Source: Dinoroseobacter sp965279125
Lineage (GTDB): Bacteria > Pseudomonadota > Alphaproteobacteria > Rhodobacterales > Rhodobacteraceae
Length of the DNA stretch: 64,000 nt
Assembly: GCA_965279125.1 (NCBI GenBank)
Contig: CBDIHL010000035.1
Span: 1 to 64,000 of the forward strand
Direction: 5' to 3'
Made by a program: the position numbers and the translations under genes. This document shows positions 27,505 to 34,952 of the stretch, piece after piece; positions within the stretch are counted from its first letter, which is position 1; the number at the start of each line of letters is the position of its first letter. The notes beneath the pieces were generated by a model that saw nothing but the letters and a program-made list of their open reading frames with translations, was not told where the DNA came from and did not search any database.

Positions 27505-28346
27505 TCGAGGAACGCCTTTTCCACCACGTAATGTTGCGGGTTGGAATTTGCGCCTTCGACCAAGCCATACGCCTCGAACATCTCTTTCAGCTCGAGGTTA
27601 AACGCGAGGTTGCCGCAGATCATCGCACGGTCCATTTCCGGGTTCAGGGGCGGCACGCCCAGATCGGCAAATGCCTCGCCTGAGCGCATCAGATCGGTGA
27701 TCCGGCCCATCTTCGGGCTCTGCTCACGCGTCGTGGTCGGGTAGTATTTGATCTTCTTCCAGAAGCCCTCACCAATTACTTCGTTCAACAACTCGTCGTC
27801 TTTCAGGGCCTCGATCAGATCGCGCCCATAGGTCAACTCGCCAACTTCGCGGCAGGTATGGGTGATGATGACCTCGTCGTAATCCTCATAGGTTTGCGGC
27901 TCGCGCAGCAGGCTCGCAAAGGGCGCAAAGCCGGTGCCGGTGGCGAAAAACCAGATGCGTTTGCCGGGGATCAGCGCGTCATGGACCAATGTGCCCACGG
28001 GTTTGGGGCGCAGGATGATTTGTTCGCCCGGCTCGATATGTTGCAAGCGCGAGGTCAGCGGGCCGTCTTGCACCTTGATGGAGTAGAACTCCAGATGCTC
28101 CTCCCAGCTCGGTGACGCGATGGAATAGGCGCGCAGTAGCGGCTTGGCCTTGCCGGTCTTTTCGTTCGGCTCGCCCATCAGGCCGATCATCACGAACTCG
28201 CCCGAGCGGAAGCGGAAGGTGTCGGGGCGTTCAACTTTGAAGCTAAACAGCCGGTCAGTGTAGTGCTTCACCTCCGTCACGGTGGTCGCGTCGGGCAGGG
28301 TGGGCACGGCTTTGGCGGGCGCTGTGGGCGCGGTAATCTCGTTCAT
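27501..28346 (-). CDS. fpr: Ferredoxin-NADP reductase
   Basis: Fpr transfers electrons between NADPH and ferredoxin or flavodoxin. The 281-residue FAD enzyme has FRSGEFVMIGLM, LLRAYSIASPSWEEHLEFYSIKV (FAD-binding RxYS), GPLTSRLQHI, the NADP-binding IWFFATGTGFAPFASLLR and ICGNLAFNLELKEMFEAYGL with the C-terminal VEKAFLD of the bacterial subclass. Position directly after the sulfite-reductase block suggests it supplies reduced ferredoxin to sulfite reduction. Confidence 0.93.
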   Translation of the reverse strand: MNEITAPTAPAKAVPTLPDATTVTEVKHYTDRLFSFKVERPDTFRFRSGEFVMIGLMGEPNEKTGKAKPLLRAYSIASPSWEEHLEFYSIKVQDGPLTSRLQHIEPGEQIILRPKPVGTLVHDALIPGKRIWFFATGTGFAPFASLLREPQTYEDYDEVIITHTCREVGELTYGRDLIEALKDDELLNEVIGEGFWKKIKYYPTTTREQSPKMGRITDLMRSGEAFADLGVPPLNPEMDRAMICGNLAFNLELKEMFEAYGLVEGANSNPQHYVVEKAFLD

Positions 28347-28415
28347 GACTGTCTATCCATGAGGGCAGTTTGGGCGGCAACATACGCGAGTTGCCGCTGA
28401 ATAACACGATCTAGA

Positions 28416-28829
28416 TCAAGCGCGCAGGCGCGACTGATAGTCGTGGTCCTTCCAATTGGCACGGGCGCGCCATTGCGCTTCGGGCTGGCGCGCGGCCAAG
28501 TCCTCGGGGATCTCGACCTCGTCAAACCCCGCGCGCCGCGCCATGGCATATTGATCGGCCAGCACCGGACCAAAGGCCCGCAAGCGCCCCGCAAACCCCA
28601 GCGACCGCAGACGCCGCGCCAAGGTAAAGCCCTTGCCATCGGCAAAGCTCGGAAAAGCGATCCGCACAATCGGTGCGTTCAGGAACCGCGACAGCGTGGC
28701 CGGATCGGTATCGCTTGGCAAATCCACGCCGCAAATCCCGTTGGCCGCCAACGCATCAGGGGCCGCAAAGCCAGCCTTCCAGTCGTCGGCGACAAAGCCC
28801 GCATCTTGGACAAGTACAGTGTCAGACAT
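28416..28829 (-). CDS. DUF934 family protein of the sulfite reduction cluster
   Basis: The 137-residue protein matches DUF934, a family found almost only beside cysH and sulfite reductase: PIVRIAFPSFADGKGFTLARRLR, LRAFGPVLADQYAMARRAGFDEVEI and the C-terminal NWKDHDYQSRLRA. Its biochemical function is unknown, though linkage suggests a role in assimilatory sulfur reduction. It begins 12 nt after the cysH stop; a GAGTATTT motif spans the junction. Confidence 0.88.
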   Translation of the reverse strand: MSDTVLVQDAGFVADDWKAGFAAPDALAANGICGVDLPSDTDPATLSRFLNAPIVRIAFPSFADGKGFTLARRLRSLGFAGRLRAFGPVLADQYAMARRAGFDEVEIPEDLAARQPEAQWRARANWKDHDYQSRLRA

Positions 28830-28830
28830 C

Positions 28831-28854
28831 TTCAGTGTTCCTTAAATACTCAAA
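28831..28854. repeat. GAGTATTT intercistronic motif, copy 2 (cysH-DUF934)
   Basis: On the minus strand: TTTGAGTATTTAAGGAACAC then TGAA, directly before the DUF934 ATG. The cysH stop codon TAA (28842-28844) lies inside the motif. Confidence 0.55.
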
Positions 28855-29564
28855 CCCTGCGGTTTCAAATGAATGCCACATTCGGTTTTGACCTGACCGC
28901 GCCAACGCCCGGCACGCGGGTCTTCGCCCGTCTCCACGGGCGAGGTACACGGCGCGCAGCCAATCGACGGAAAGCCTTTTGCGACCAGCAGGTGCCGGGG
29001 CAGGCGATTGTTGATGATATAGTCTTGCACATCCGCGCGGTCCCAATGGGCCAACGGATTAACCTTAATGCGCGGGGCGGTCGTGCCGGGCTCGAAGAAC
29101 TCAAGGGCTGCGCGATTGCCGCCCTGAAAGCGTTTACGCCCGCTGATCCAAGCGTCAAACGGCGCGAGTGCGCGGTCGAGGGGGCGCGTCTTGCGCAGGT
29201 CGCAACACCCATCCGGGTCCGCTTCATGCAGCAGGTTTTCGCTATCCTCGACAAGCACTTCCGCCCGATCCGGCTGCACCCGGCGCACATCCGAGAGGCC
29301 GAATTTTTCCGCAAGATCAGCCTGATAGGCCAAGGTCTCGGGAAACAGCATTTCCGTGTCGAGGAAGATGACAGGCGTGCTCGGCGCCATGACCGAGATC
29401 AGGTGCAACAAGACGACGGACTCTGCCCCAAACGACGACACGAGTGCAATGTCCCCCACCATCGGATCGCTCAACGCATGCTCGAGCACGCTGGTGGCCG
29501 CATGGTTGCTATAGCGCTCGTTAAGATCGCGCACCCGGTCTTCAATGGTTAAATCAAGCGGCAT
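28842..29564 (-). CDS. cysH: Phosphoadenylyl/adenylyl-sulfate reductase, [4Fe-4S] type
   Basis: CysH reduces activated sulfate to sulfite. The 240-residue protein has SSFGAESVVLLHLI, the PP-loop-like TPVIFLDTEMLFPETLAYQ, then CC in GCCDLRKTRPLDRAL and CxxC in GCAPCT, the four-cysteine set that binds a [4Fe-4S] cluster and marks enzymes using APS, and the catalytic ECGIH near the C-terminus. GGAGG lies before the ATG at 29564, which overlaps the sulfite reductase stop by 11 nt. The product sulfite is passed to the reductase encoded just upstream. Confidence 0.94.
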   Translation of the reverse strand: MPLDLTIEDRVRDLNERYSNHAATSVLEHALSDPMVGDIALVSSFGAESVVLLHLISVMAPSTPVIFLDTEMLFPETLAYQADLAEKFGLSDVRRVQPDRAEVLVEDSENLLHEADPDGCCDLRKTRPLDRALAPFDAWISGRKRFQGGNRAALEFFEPGTTAPRIKVNPLAHWDRADVQDYIINNRLPRHLLVAKGFPSIGCAPCTSPVETGEDPRAGRWRGQVKTECGIHLKPQGLSI

Positions 29565-31215
29565 CTGCTTTGTCCTCCGCAGGGTACAAGGCGGCCTTGA
29601 AGGGGGCCGCGCCAAGGCGGCGATAGGCACTCAGGAACGTCTCGCCTTTGTGCTCGCGCAGGTCGAGATAGGCGTAAATCAACCGCTCCAGCGCCGGAAT
29701 TAAGGCATCCGCCGCAAAGCCCGGCCCGGCACGTTCGCCGACCGAGGCCGTTTCGGTGTGATCCCCGCCAAGGGTGATCTGATAGTTCTCGACGCCTGCC
29801 CGATCGAGGCCGAGGATACCGATATGGCCCACATGGTGATGTCCGCAGGCATTGATGCAGCCCGAGATTTTGATCTTCAGCGCGCCGATCTCATGCTCCA
29901 GTTTCAGCTCGTCAAACCGCGTCGCAATCTCTTGGGCAATCGGGATCGACCGGGCCGTGGCCAGCGCGCAATAATCCATGCCCGGACAGGCGATGATATC
30001 GCTGATCAGACCGATATTCGCGGTCGCCAAGCCATGCGCCTTTAACGTGTTGTAGATCATATTTAGGTGCGCACGCGGCACATGGGGCAGGATCACGTTC
30101 TGCTCGTGGCTGATGCGCAGCTCGTTATATCCGAACCGCTCGGCCAGATCGGCCATCACGCGCATCTGCTCAGACGTGGCATCGCCGGGCGTGTCGCCAT
30201 GCGCCTTCAGGCTGATCGAGACAATCGCGTGGTTCGGATCACGGTGCGCGCTGATGTTCGTGTCGATCCAGCTGCGAAACCCCGGCTCAAGGATTGGCGC
30301 GTCTGGTGCCACAGGCGCGGCGCTGAAATCGGGCGTGGCGAACATCGTCTTGATCTCGGCCAGCATCCGCTGATCGACGCCTGTGAATAATGCACGCCGT
30401 GTCTTGAATTCAGCCTCAACCAGCTCGGAAATCCGCTCGATCCCATGCTCATGGACCGTGATCTTGATGCGCGCTTTGTACTTGTTATCGCGCCGGCCCA
30501 GCAGGTTGTAGACGCTGACAATTGCCTCGCAATAGGGCAGCAAGTCAGCCTCGGGCAGGAAGTCGCGAATGACCTTGCCGATCATCGGGGTGCGACCAAG
30601 GCCACCGCCGACGAGGACGCGAAAGCCGCGCGCGCCGTCCTGCTCGACGATCTGGAGGCCTATATCATGAGCACGGATCACCGCGCGGTCGGCCTCAGCC
30701 CCGGTTACGGCGATCTTGAATTTGCGGCCCAGAAACTGGAACTCTGGGTGATCGGTGGACCACTGGCGTAGCAACTCCGCATAGGGGCGCGGATCGGCAA
30801 CCTCGTCCGCCGCAGCACCTGCGAAATGGTCCGCCGTGACGTTGCGGATCGTGTTGCCGGAGGTCTGAATTGCGTGCAATCCAACCTCAGCCAAAGCGTC
30901 GAGCATATCGGGCACGTCGCGCAATTTTGGCCAGTTGTACTGGATGTTTTGGCGGGTGGTGAAATGGCCGTAGCCCTTGTCCCACGTGTCCGCGAGCAGC
31001 GCGAGTTGACGCATCTGCGCCCCGTTTAAGGTGCCATAGGGGATCGCCACGCGCAGCATATAGGCGTGCAGTTGCAAGTAGAGGCCGTTCATCAAGCGCA
31101 GGGGTTTGAACTCGTCCTCGGTCAGGCTGCCGTCGATGCGGCGCTCGACCTGGGCGCGAAATTGCGCGTTGCGCTCGGCGAGGAAATCACGGTCGAAGTC
31201 ATTGTAATGATACAT
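29554..31215 (-). CDS. cysI: Nitrite/sulfite reductase (siroheme, [4Fe-4S]) hemoprotein
   Basis: The 553-residue protein reduces sulfite to sulfide by six electrons. Two repeat halves are visible, each with TTRQNIQYNWPKL and RISHEQNVILPHVP-like segments. The siroheme/[4Fe-4S] ligands are in IIACPGMDYCALATARS and ISGCINACGHHHVGHIGILGLD. The protein is of the ferredoxin-type NirA/Sir class, which fits the adjacent fpr. It lies between DUF2849 (4 nt upstream) and cysH. In the absence of assimilatory nitrate genes nearby, sulfite is the more likely substrate. Confidence 0.92.
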   Translation of the reverse strand: MYHYNDFDRDFLAERNAQFRAQVERRIDGSLTEDEFKPLRLMNGLYLQLHAYMLRVAIPYGTLNGAQMRQLALLADTWDKGYGHFTTRQNIQYNWPKLRDVPDMLDALAEVGLHAIQTSGNTIRNVTADHFAGAAADEVADPRPYAELLRQWSTDHPEFQFLGRKFKIAVTGAEADRAVIRAHDIGLQIVEQDGARGFRVLVGGGLGRTPMIGKVIRDFLPEADLLPYCEAIVSVYNLLGRRDNKYKARIKITVHEHGIERISELVEAEFKTRRALFTGVDQRMLAEIKTMFATPDFSAAPVAPDAPILEPGFRSWIDTNISAHRDPNHAIVSISLKAHGDTPGDATSEQMRVMADLAERFGYNELRISHEQNVILPHVPRAHLNMIYNTLKAHGLATANIGLISDIIACPGMDYCALATARSIPIAQEIATRFDELKLEHEIGALKIKISGCINACGHHHVGHIGILGLDRAGVENYQITLGGDHTETASVGERAGPGFAADALIPALERLIYAYLDLREHKGETFLSAYRRLGAAPFKAALYPAEDKADAA

Positions 31216-31219
31216 AGGT

Positions 31220-31531
31220 TTAGGCTCCTGCGCTCAGATCGACTTGCTTGCCATGGGCGTAATTCGAGGGGCCGGTGCGACGGAAGTCCTCGCGGAAATG
31301 GGCGGGTTCTGGGCCGTCAGCGCCCGGCTTGGCATCGGCCAGATAGGCCCCGACGATGGCGTCGACCTGTTGCGAGGCCTCGATCAAGCGCAACTGCGCG
31401 TCGGCCTCGTCCTCTAGCAGTGCGGCATCTTGCAGGTCGCGCGACCACGCACCCGCTTCGGTCAAGTAGATGACATCGCCTTCAAGAAGCGCGTTGGCGG
31501 TCAGGACTTTGGGGGTGAAAGCACGGCTCAT
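31220..31531 (-). CDS. DUF2849 family protein
   Basis: A 103-residue protein of the DUF2849 family, regularly found between siroheme synthase and sulfite reductase in alphaproteobacteria: FTPKVLTANALLEGDVIYL, WSRDLQDAALLEDEADAQ, REDFRRTGPSNYAHGKQ. It may assist siroheme or sulfite reductase function, but no activity is established. Its ATG overlaps the cysG stop by ATGA, so translation is coupled. Confidence 0.88.
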   Translation of the reverse strand: MSRAFTPKVLTANALLEGDVIYLTEAGAWSRDLQDAALLEDEADAQLRLIEASQQVDAIVGAYLADAKPGADGPEPAHFREDFRRTGPSNYAHGKQVDLSAGA

Positions 31532-32916
31532 TGGGCGATCTCCTTGAGGGCAGGCAGGGCGGCTTCGGCGCGGCGCGGTGACAGGCCATAAAGCAGGATG
31601 GCGGGGCCGGTGCAGGCGCTCGCAGTGTCAGGCAGATCGCCGAGCGTTGTGGTGTGGATGCGCTGATCTGCGCGGCTGACATTCTCGACAATGGTCACAG
31701 GCGTGTCGGCGCTGGCCCCGTGCATCATCAAGCGGCCTTGCAAATAACGGCTGCCTTTCTTGGCCATATAGATCGCGGCGACGGTCTCGGGGGCGGCAAG
31801 ACTGTTCCAGTCCTGATCCGCGAAACCCGCCACGTCATGCCCGGTCAGGAACCGCAAATCGGTGTTGCGCCCGCGCTTGGTCAAGCTCTGTCCGATGGCG
31901 GCAGTGGCGGCGGACGCAGCGGTGATACCGGGGACGATAGACCAGTCGATGCCCTCGGCATCCAGCGCTTCGATCTCTTCATCCAGGCGCCCATAGATCC
32001 CGACATCGCCGGATTTGAGGCGTACGATCTGCGCGCCCTCAGCCGCGTGTTCCACCATGAGCGCGTGGATGTCTTCTTGCGGGGTATGCTTGCCAAACCC
32101 AGTTTTGCCCGCGTGGATAATCTTGGCTTCGCGACGGGCAAGCTCAAGGATTTCGGCGCTGATAAGGGTGTCATGGATAATGACATCGGCCTCGTGCAAC
32201 AGCTTGCGCGCCTTGAGCGTCAACAGCTCGGGATCACCCGGACCTGCGCCGACAAGGGCGACAGTGCCTTTGCGCAGTTTGGTATGAAGGTGGTCATTGA
32301 GCAACACTTGCAACGCGTCTTGCGCACCATCCGCGCCGTTCTCTGCGAAAGCCTGCGGGCCTTTGCCAAAGTAATAGTCACTCCAGAAATCACGACGCTT
32401 GCGGCCCATCGGCAGGGCGTTCACCGCCGTGCGGAAGGTCTTTCCGATGCGCGCAAGCGTGCCGAGCGAGGGGCTGAGCTTTTCCTCCAGATCGCGCTTG
32501 ATCGCGCGGGCGAGGACAGGTGCAGCCCCTTCCGTGCCGATGGCGACGGTCACCGGATCGCGGTCGACGATGGCGGGGGTGATGAATTGACTATCGTCGA
32601 GATTGTCGACGAGGTTCACGAGGGCACCGTCCGCGCGGGCAATCCGGGCGATGCGGGCGTCCTCCGCGTCATCTTCGGTCGCGGCATAGGCGAGGGCGGC
32701 GCAGAGGGCGTCGCCGGGGGCAAAGGCGCGGGGCACGAGACGCAGTTTGCCAGCCGCGGCGAGGTCTTGGATTTCGGGGGCGGCGTTCTGCGCAAATACG
32801 GTCAGGCGCGCTTGCGTCTTCATGAGCAGCCGCAGTTTCGCAAGGGCCGCTTCACCGCCACCGGCCAGCACAATACGGCGACCGGCGGTGTCGAGGAAGA
32901 TGGGGAAGTGTTGCAT
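31528..32916 (-). CDS. cysG: Siroheme synthase (CysG, methyltransferase-dehydrogenase-ferrochelatase)
   Basis: CysG makes siroheme, the sulfite reductase cofactor, from uroporphyrinogen III. The 462-residue protein has the N-terminal Met8-like dehydrogenase/chelatase domain (PIFLDTAGRRIVLAGGGEAAL, LVNLVDNLDDSQFITPAIVDR) and, after ~residue 210, the SUMT domain: GTVALVGAGPGDPELLTLKARKLL region, AKIIHAGKTGFGKH, VRLKSGDVGIYGRLDEE and VPGITAASAATA. It is first in the sulfur operon, and a divergent Lrp-type regulator lies 141 bp upstream. Confidence 0.93.
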   Translation of the reverse strand: MQHFPIFLDTAGRRIVLAGGGEAALAKLRLLMKTQARLTVFAQNAAPEIQDLAAAGKLRLVPRAFAPGDALCAALAYAATEDDAEDARIARIARADGALVNLVDNLDDSQFITPAIVDRDPVTVAIGTEGAAPVLARAIKRDLEEKLSPSLGTLARIGKTFRTAVNALPMGRKRRDFWSDYYFGKGPQAFAENGADGAQDALQVLLNDHLHTKLRKGTVALVGAGPGDPELLTLKARKLLHEADVIIHDTLISAEILELARREAKIIHAGKTGFGKHTPQEDIHALMVEHAAEGAQIVRLKSGDVGIYGRLDEEIEALDAEGIDWSIVPGITAASAATAAIGQSLTKRGRNTDLRFLTGHDVAGFADQDWNSLAAPETVAAIYMAKKGSRYLQGRLMMHGASADTPVTIVENVSRADQRIHTTTLGDLPDTASACTGPAILLYGLSPRRAEAALPALKEIAQ

Positions 32917-32952
32917 GAGATGCGCGCTCCGAGGTTAACTTGCCTGCAATAT

Positions 32953-33006
32953 AGAACATTGTTCTGGTGCATTGCGAGATCTACGCTTAGATAAGGAATA
33001 TTGTTC
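32953..33006. promoter_or_regulatory. Two phased palindromic sites between cysG and the Lrp-type regulator
   Basis: AGAACATTGTTCT (32953-32965) is a perfect 13-bp palindrome with a single central base. GAATATTGTTC (32996-33006) is a related imperfect copy. Their centres are 42 bp apart, close to four helical turns, so a protein could bind both on one DNA face. Lrp/AsnC proteins commonly bind several phased sites in such divergent regions. Confidence 0.55.
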
Positions 33007-33057
33007 GGATATGGTTGGGCTGTTGAGATGATGGTCTCGAAAATGGGAGAAACGTAG

Positions 33058-33519
33058 ATGTCTGTTCGGATAGACGCCACGGACCGGAAAATCCTCTCGG
33101 AGTTGCAGCGCGATGCGACGCAGTCTTTGGACGAGATTGCCAAGAAAGTGGGGTCCTCGAAGACGCCGGTTTGGTCTCGGATCAAGAAATTGCGCGCAGC
33201 CGGGGTGATCCGACGGGAGGTTGCCGTGCTCGATCCCGCGCCCTTGGGGTTCGAGGCCTGCTTCTTCGTGCTGATCCGCACATCAGAGCATGAAAAGGAG
33301 TGGCAAGAGAGGTTCTTGGCGGCCTTGATGGCGCGCGGCGAGGTGTTGGAAGCGCATCGTTTGGCGGGCGAGATCGACTACATCTTGAAGGTCCAGGTCG
33401 AGAATGCGCGCGCTTATGATGTTTTTTATCAAGCGCTTATCTCGGAAGTGCGGATCTATAACGTGACGGCTTTGCTGAGCATGGAAGAGATCAAGAGCAC
33501 GCAGGCCTTGCCGCTTTGA
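33058..33519 (+). CDS. Lrp/AsnC family transcriptional regulator
   Basis: The 153-residue regulator has an N-terminal winged helix-turn-helix (DATDRKILSELQRDATQSL, IAKKVGSSKTPVWSRIKKL) and a C-terminal RAM ligand-binding/oligomer domain (FEACFFVLIRTSEH, VLEAHRLAGEIDYILKV, YQALISEVRIYNV). It is transcribed away from the cysG operon, as in other Rhodobacterales, and may regulate sulfur assimilation together with itself. The ligand could be an amino acid such as cysteine; not shown by sequence. Confidence 0.9.
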   Translation: MSVRIDATDRKILSELQRDATQSLDEIAKKVGSSKTPVWSRIKKLRAAGVIRREVAVLDPAPLGFEACFFVLIRTSEHEKEWQERFLAALMARGEVLEAHRLAGEIDYILKVQVENARAYDVFYQALISEVRIYNVTALLSMEEIKSTQALPL

Positions 33520-33548
33520 GGCCAAAACCGGGAAGAGTTACTGAGAAG

Positions 33549-33579
33549 TTAACACGCCTAACAATGTTAGGCGTGTTAA
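33549..33579. terminator. 31-bp palindrome 29 nt after the Lrp gene
   Basis: A 15-bp arm TTAACACGCCTAACA, one central A, and its exact complement. No T-run, so it may stall or protect RNA rather than act as a textbook terminator. It shares the core CCTAACAATGTTAGG with the palindrome at 33664, which lies downstream of the convergent P450 gene. Confidence 0.55.
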
Positions 33580-33663
33580 GGACTTGTTAACGAACTGGCG
33601 GGATTTGCCAGTTTTGAGGCTGATTTGATGTCCATTTTGGGCGTTTTCAGGTTTCTCGTCGGG

Positions 33664-33686
33664 GGTCCCTAACAATGTTAGGGACC
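33664..33686. terminator. 23-bp palindrome 24 nt after the P450 gene
   Basis: An 11-bp arm GGTCCCTAACA, one central A and the complement. It has the same 15-base core as the hairpin at 33549. Together they bracket the convergent junction. A possible peptide across this area is not convincing. Confidence 0.55.
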
Positions 33687-33710
33687 GGCAAATCCGCTTA
33701 GAACGCCAGA

Positions 33711-34877
33711 TCACTTGGCCTGAACCAACAGCTGTGACAGGCCATGAAAATGGTAACTGTTGGCATAGCGGGGCGTGCCGACGAGAGACAAATTCGGGCA
33801 CCGCTCGAACAAGATCGGCAAGGCGCGTTGCAACTCAAGCCGCGCCAGAGGGGCCCCCACACAAAAGTGCAGTCCGCCCCCGAAAGCGGCATGGGGCTTC
33901 ATGGGGCGACCGGGATCAAACACTTCAGCCCTTTCCCAGAGCGTCTCATCGTGGTTGGCCGAGGCCAGAAGCAATGCAACTTGATCGCCTCGCTGGAACC
34001 TGTGGCCAGAAACCTTAACCTCTTCATAGACATAGCGTGTAAACATGTGCAGGGGCGGATCGAAGCGCATGATCTCTTCGACGGCTGCATCGGTGTTTGC
34101 AGGCCAGCCAAGCCCGGCCTCCAGCAGCGCTTTGACGCCGTTTCCGATCGTATGAACGGTCGCCTCATGGCCCGCATTCAGGGTCAGAATGCACGTCGTG
34201 ATCAGCTCGTCCGTACTCAGGCGCTCGCCAGCCTCTTCGGCTGCGATCAGGCTGGTGATCAGGTCGTCACGCGGGTCATCGCGCCGCGCCTCGATGTATC
34301 CGCGCAGAAACGCCGTGAAGTCACGCGCCGCGGTGTTGGCAGCGTCCTCGTCAGTGCGCGTCCGTCCGGGAATATACATGCGGACCATGGCGTTGGACCA
34401 TTTCAACAGCTGTTCAGACATCTCTTCGGGCACCCCCAGAAGGCGCGCGATGATGATGACCGGCAAGTGTTGGGCAAATTGAGGCAATAGATCAAATTCG
34501 TCCTCAGGGAAGCTATCGATCAACGCATGTGACAGCGCGTCGATCTCGGGCGCCAGTTCCTTGATCTTGCGCGAGGTAAACGCCCGGAGCACCAGCCCGC
34601 GCAGGCGCGTATGGCGGGGCGGCTCCAGCTCCAGCATGGAGTGCGCCTCGACCCGGTAGAAATCCGTCAGGTGGTCCGGGATCACAAGCGGCTCCACCGG
34701 TTCGCGCCCAAAGCGGCGGTCGCGCAGGATGGCGTTCACGCTGGCAGCACGACAAGCCATCGGCATGCCGTAGTCGGTCCAGTGGAACAAATCGCCCAAA
34801 GCGCGCGCACGCGCATAGAAAGGGTAGGGGTTCTGGACGAAATCCGGATCGGTGGGTGATTGGCTGAGCGTTTGCAT
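33711..34877 (-). CDS. Cytochrome P450
   Basis: A 388-residue soluble class I bacterial P450. The I-helix reads TLNAGHEATVHTIGN (oxygen-binding A/G-x-x-T region, here GHEAT), the K-helix ExxR is EEIMRF, and the heme loop is FGGGLHFCVGAPLARLE with the thiolate cysteine. LELEPPRHTRLRGLV is the C-helix region. The ATG at 34877 gives MQTLSQSP and lies at the edge of a GAGTATTT motif; an upstream in-frame start is less likely. It is last in a same-strand row with a TRAP transporter and a deiodinase-like flavoprotein. No adjacent ferredoxin is seen; fpr at 27.5 kb could supply electrons. Substrate unknown. Confidence 0.92.
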   Translation of the reverse strand: MQTLSQSPTDPDFVQNPYPFYARARALGDLFHWTDYGMPMACRAASVNAILRDRRFGREPVEPLVIPDHLTDFYRVEAHSMLELEPPRHTRLRGLVLRAFTSRKIKELAPEIDALSHALIDSFPEDEFDLLPQFAQHLPVIIIARLLGVPEEMSEQLLKWSNAMVRMYIPGRTRTDEDAANTAARDFTAFLRGYIEARRDDPRDDLITSLIAAEEAGERLSTDELITTCILTLNAGHEATVHTIGNGVKALLEAGLGWPANTDAAVEEIMRFDPPLHMFTRYVYEEVKVSGHRFQRGDQVALLLASANHDETLWERAEVFDPGRPMKPHAAFGGGLHFCVGAPLARLELQRALPILFERCPNLSLVGTPRYANSYHFHGLSQLLVQAK

Positions 34878-34899
34878 TTGAGTATTTTTGGCAAGAAAA
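34877..34899. repeat. GAGTATTT intercistronic motif, copy 3 (TRAP-P450)
   Basis: Plus strand: TTTGAGTATTTTTGGCAAGA then AAA. It is inverted relative to the P450 gene and touches its start codon. Confidence 0.55.
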
Positions 34900-34952
34900 A
34901 AAGGAGAGGCCCGGAAGCCTCTCCCCATTGGTTTCCTAGATCACGCCTCGGG

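Noticed and set aside
33538..33801. 87-codon minus-strand frame over the P450/Lrp junction
   Set aside because: It reads through both palindromes and the P450 end; more likely the translation of a repeat than a gene.
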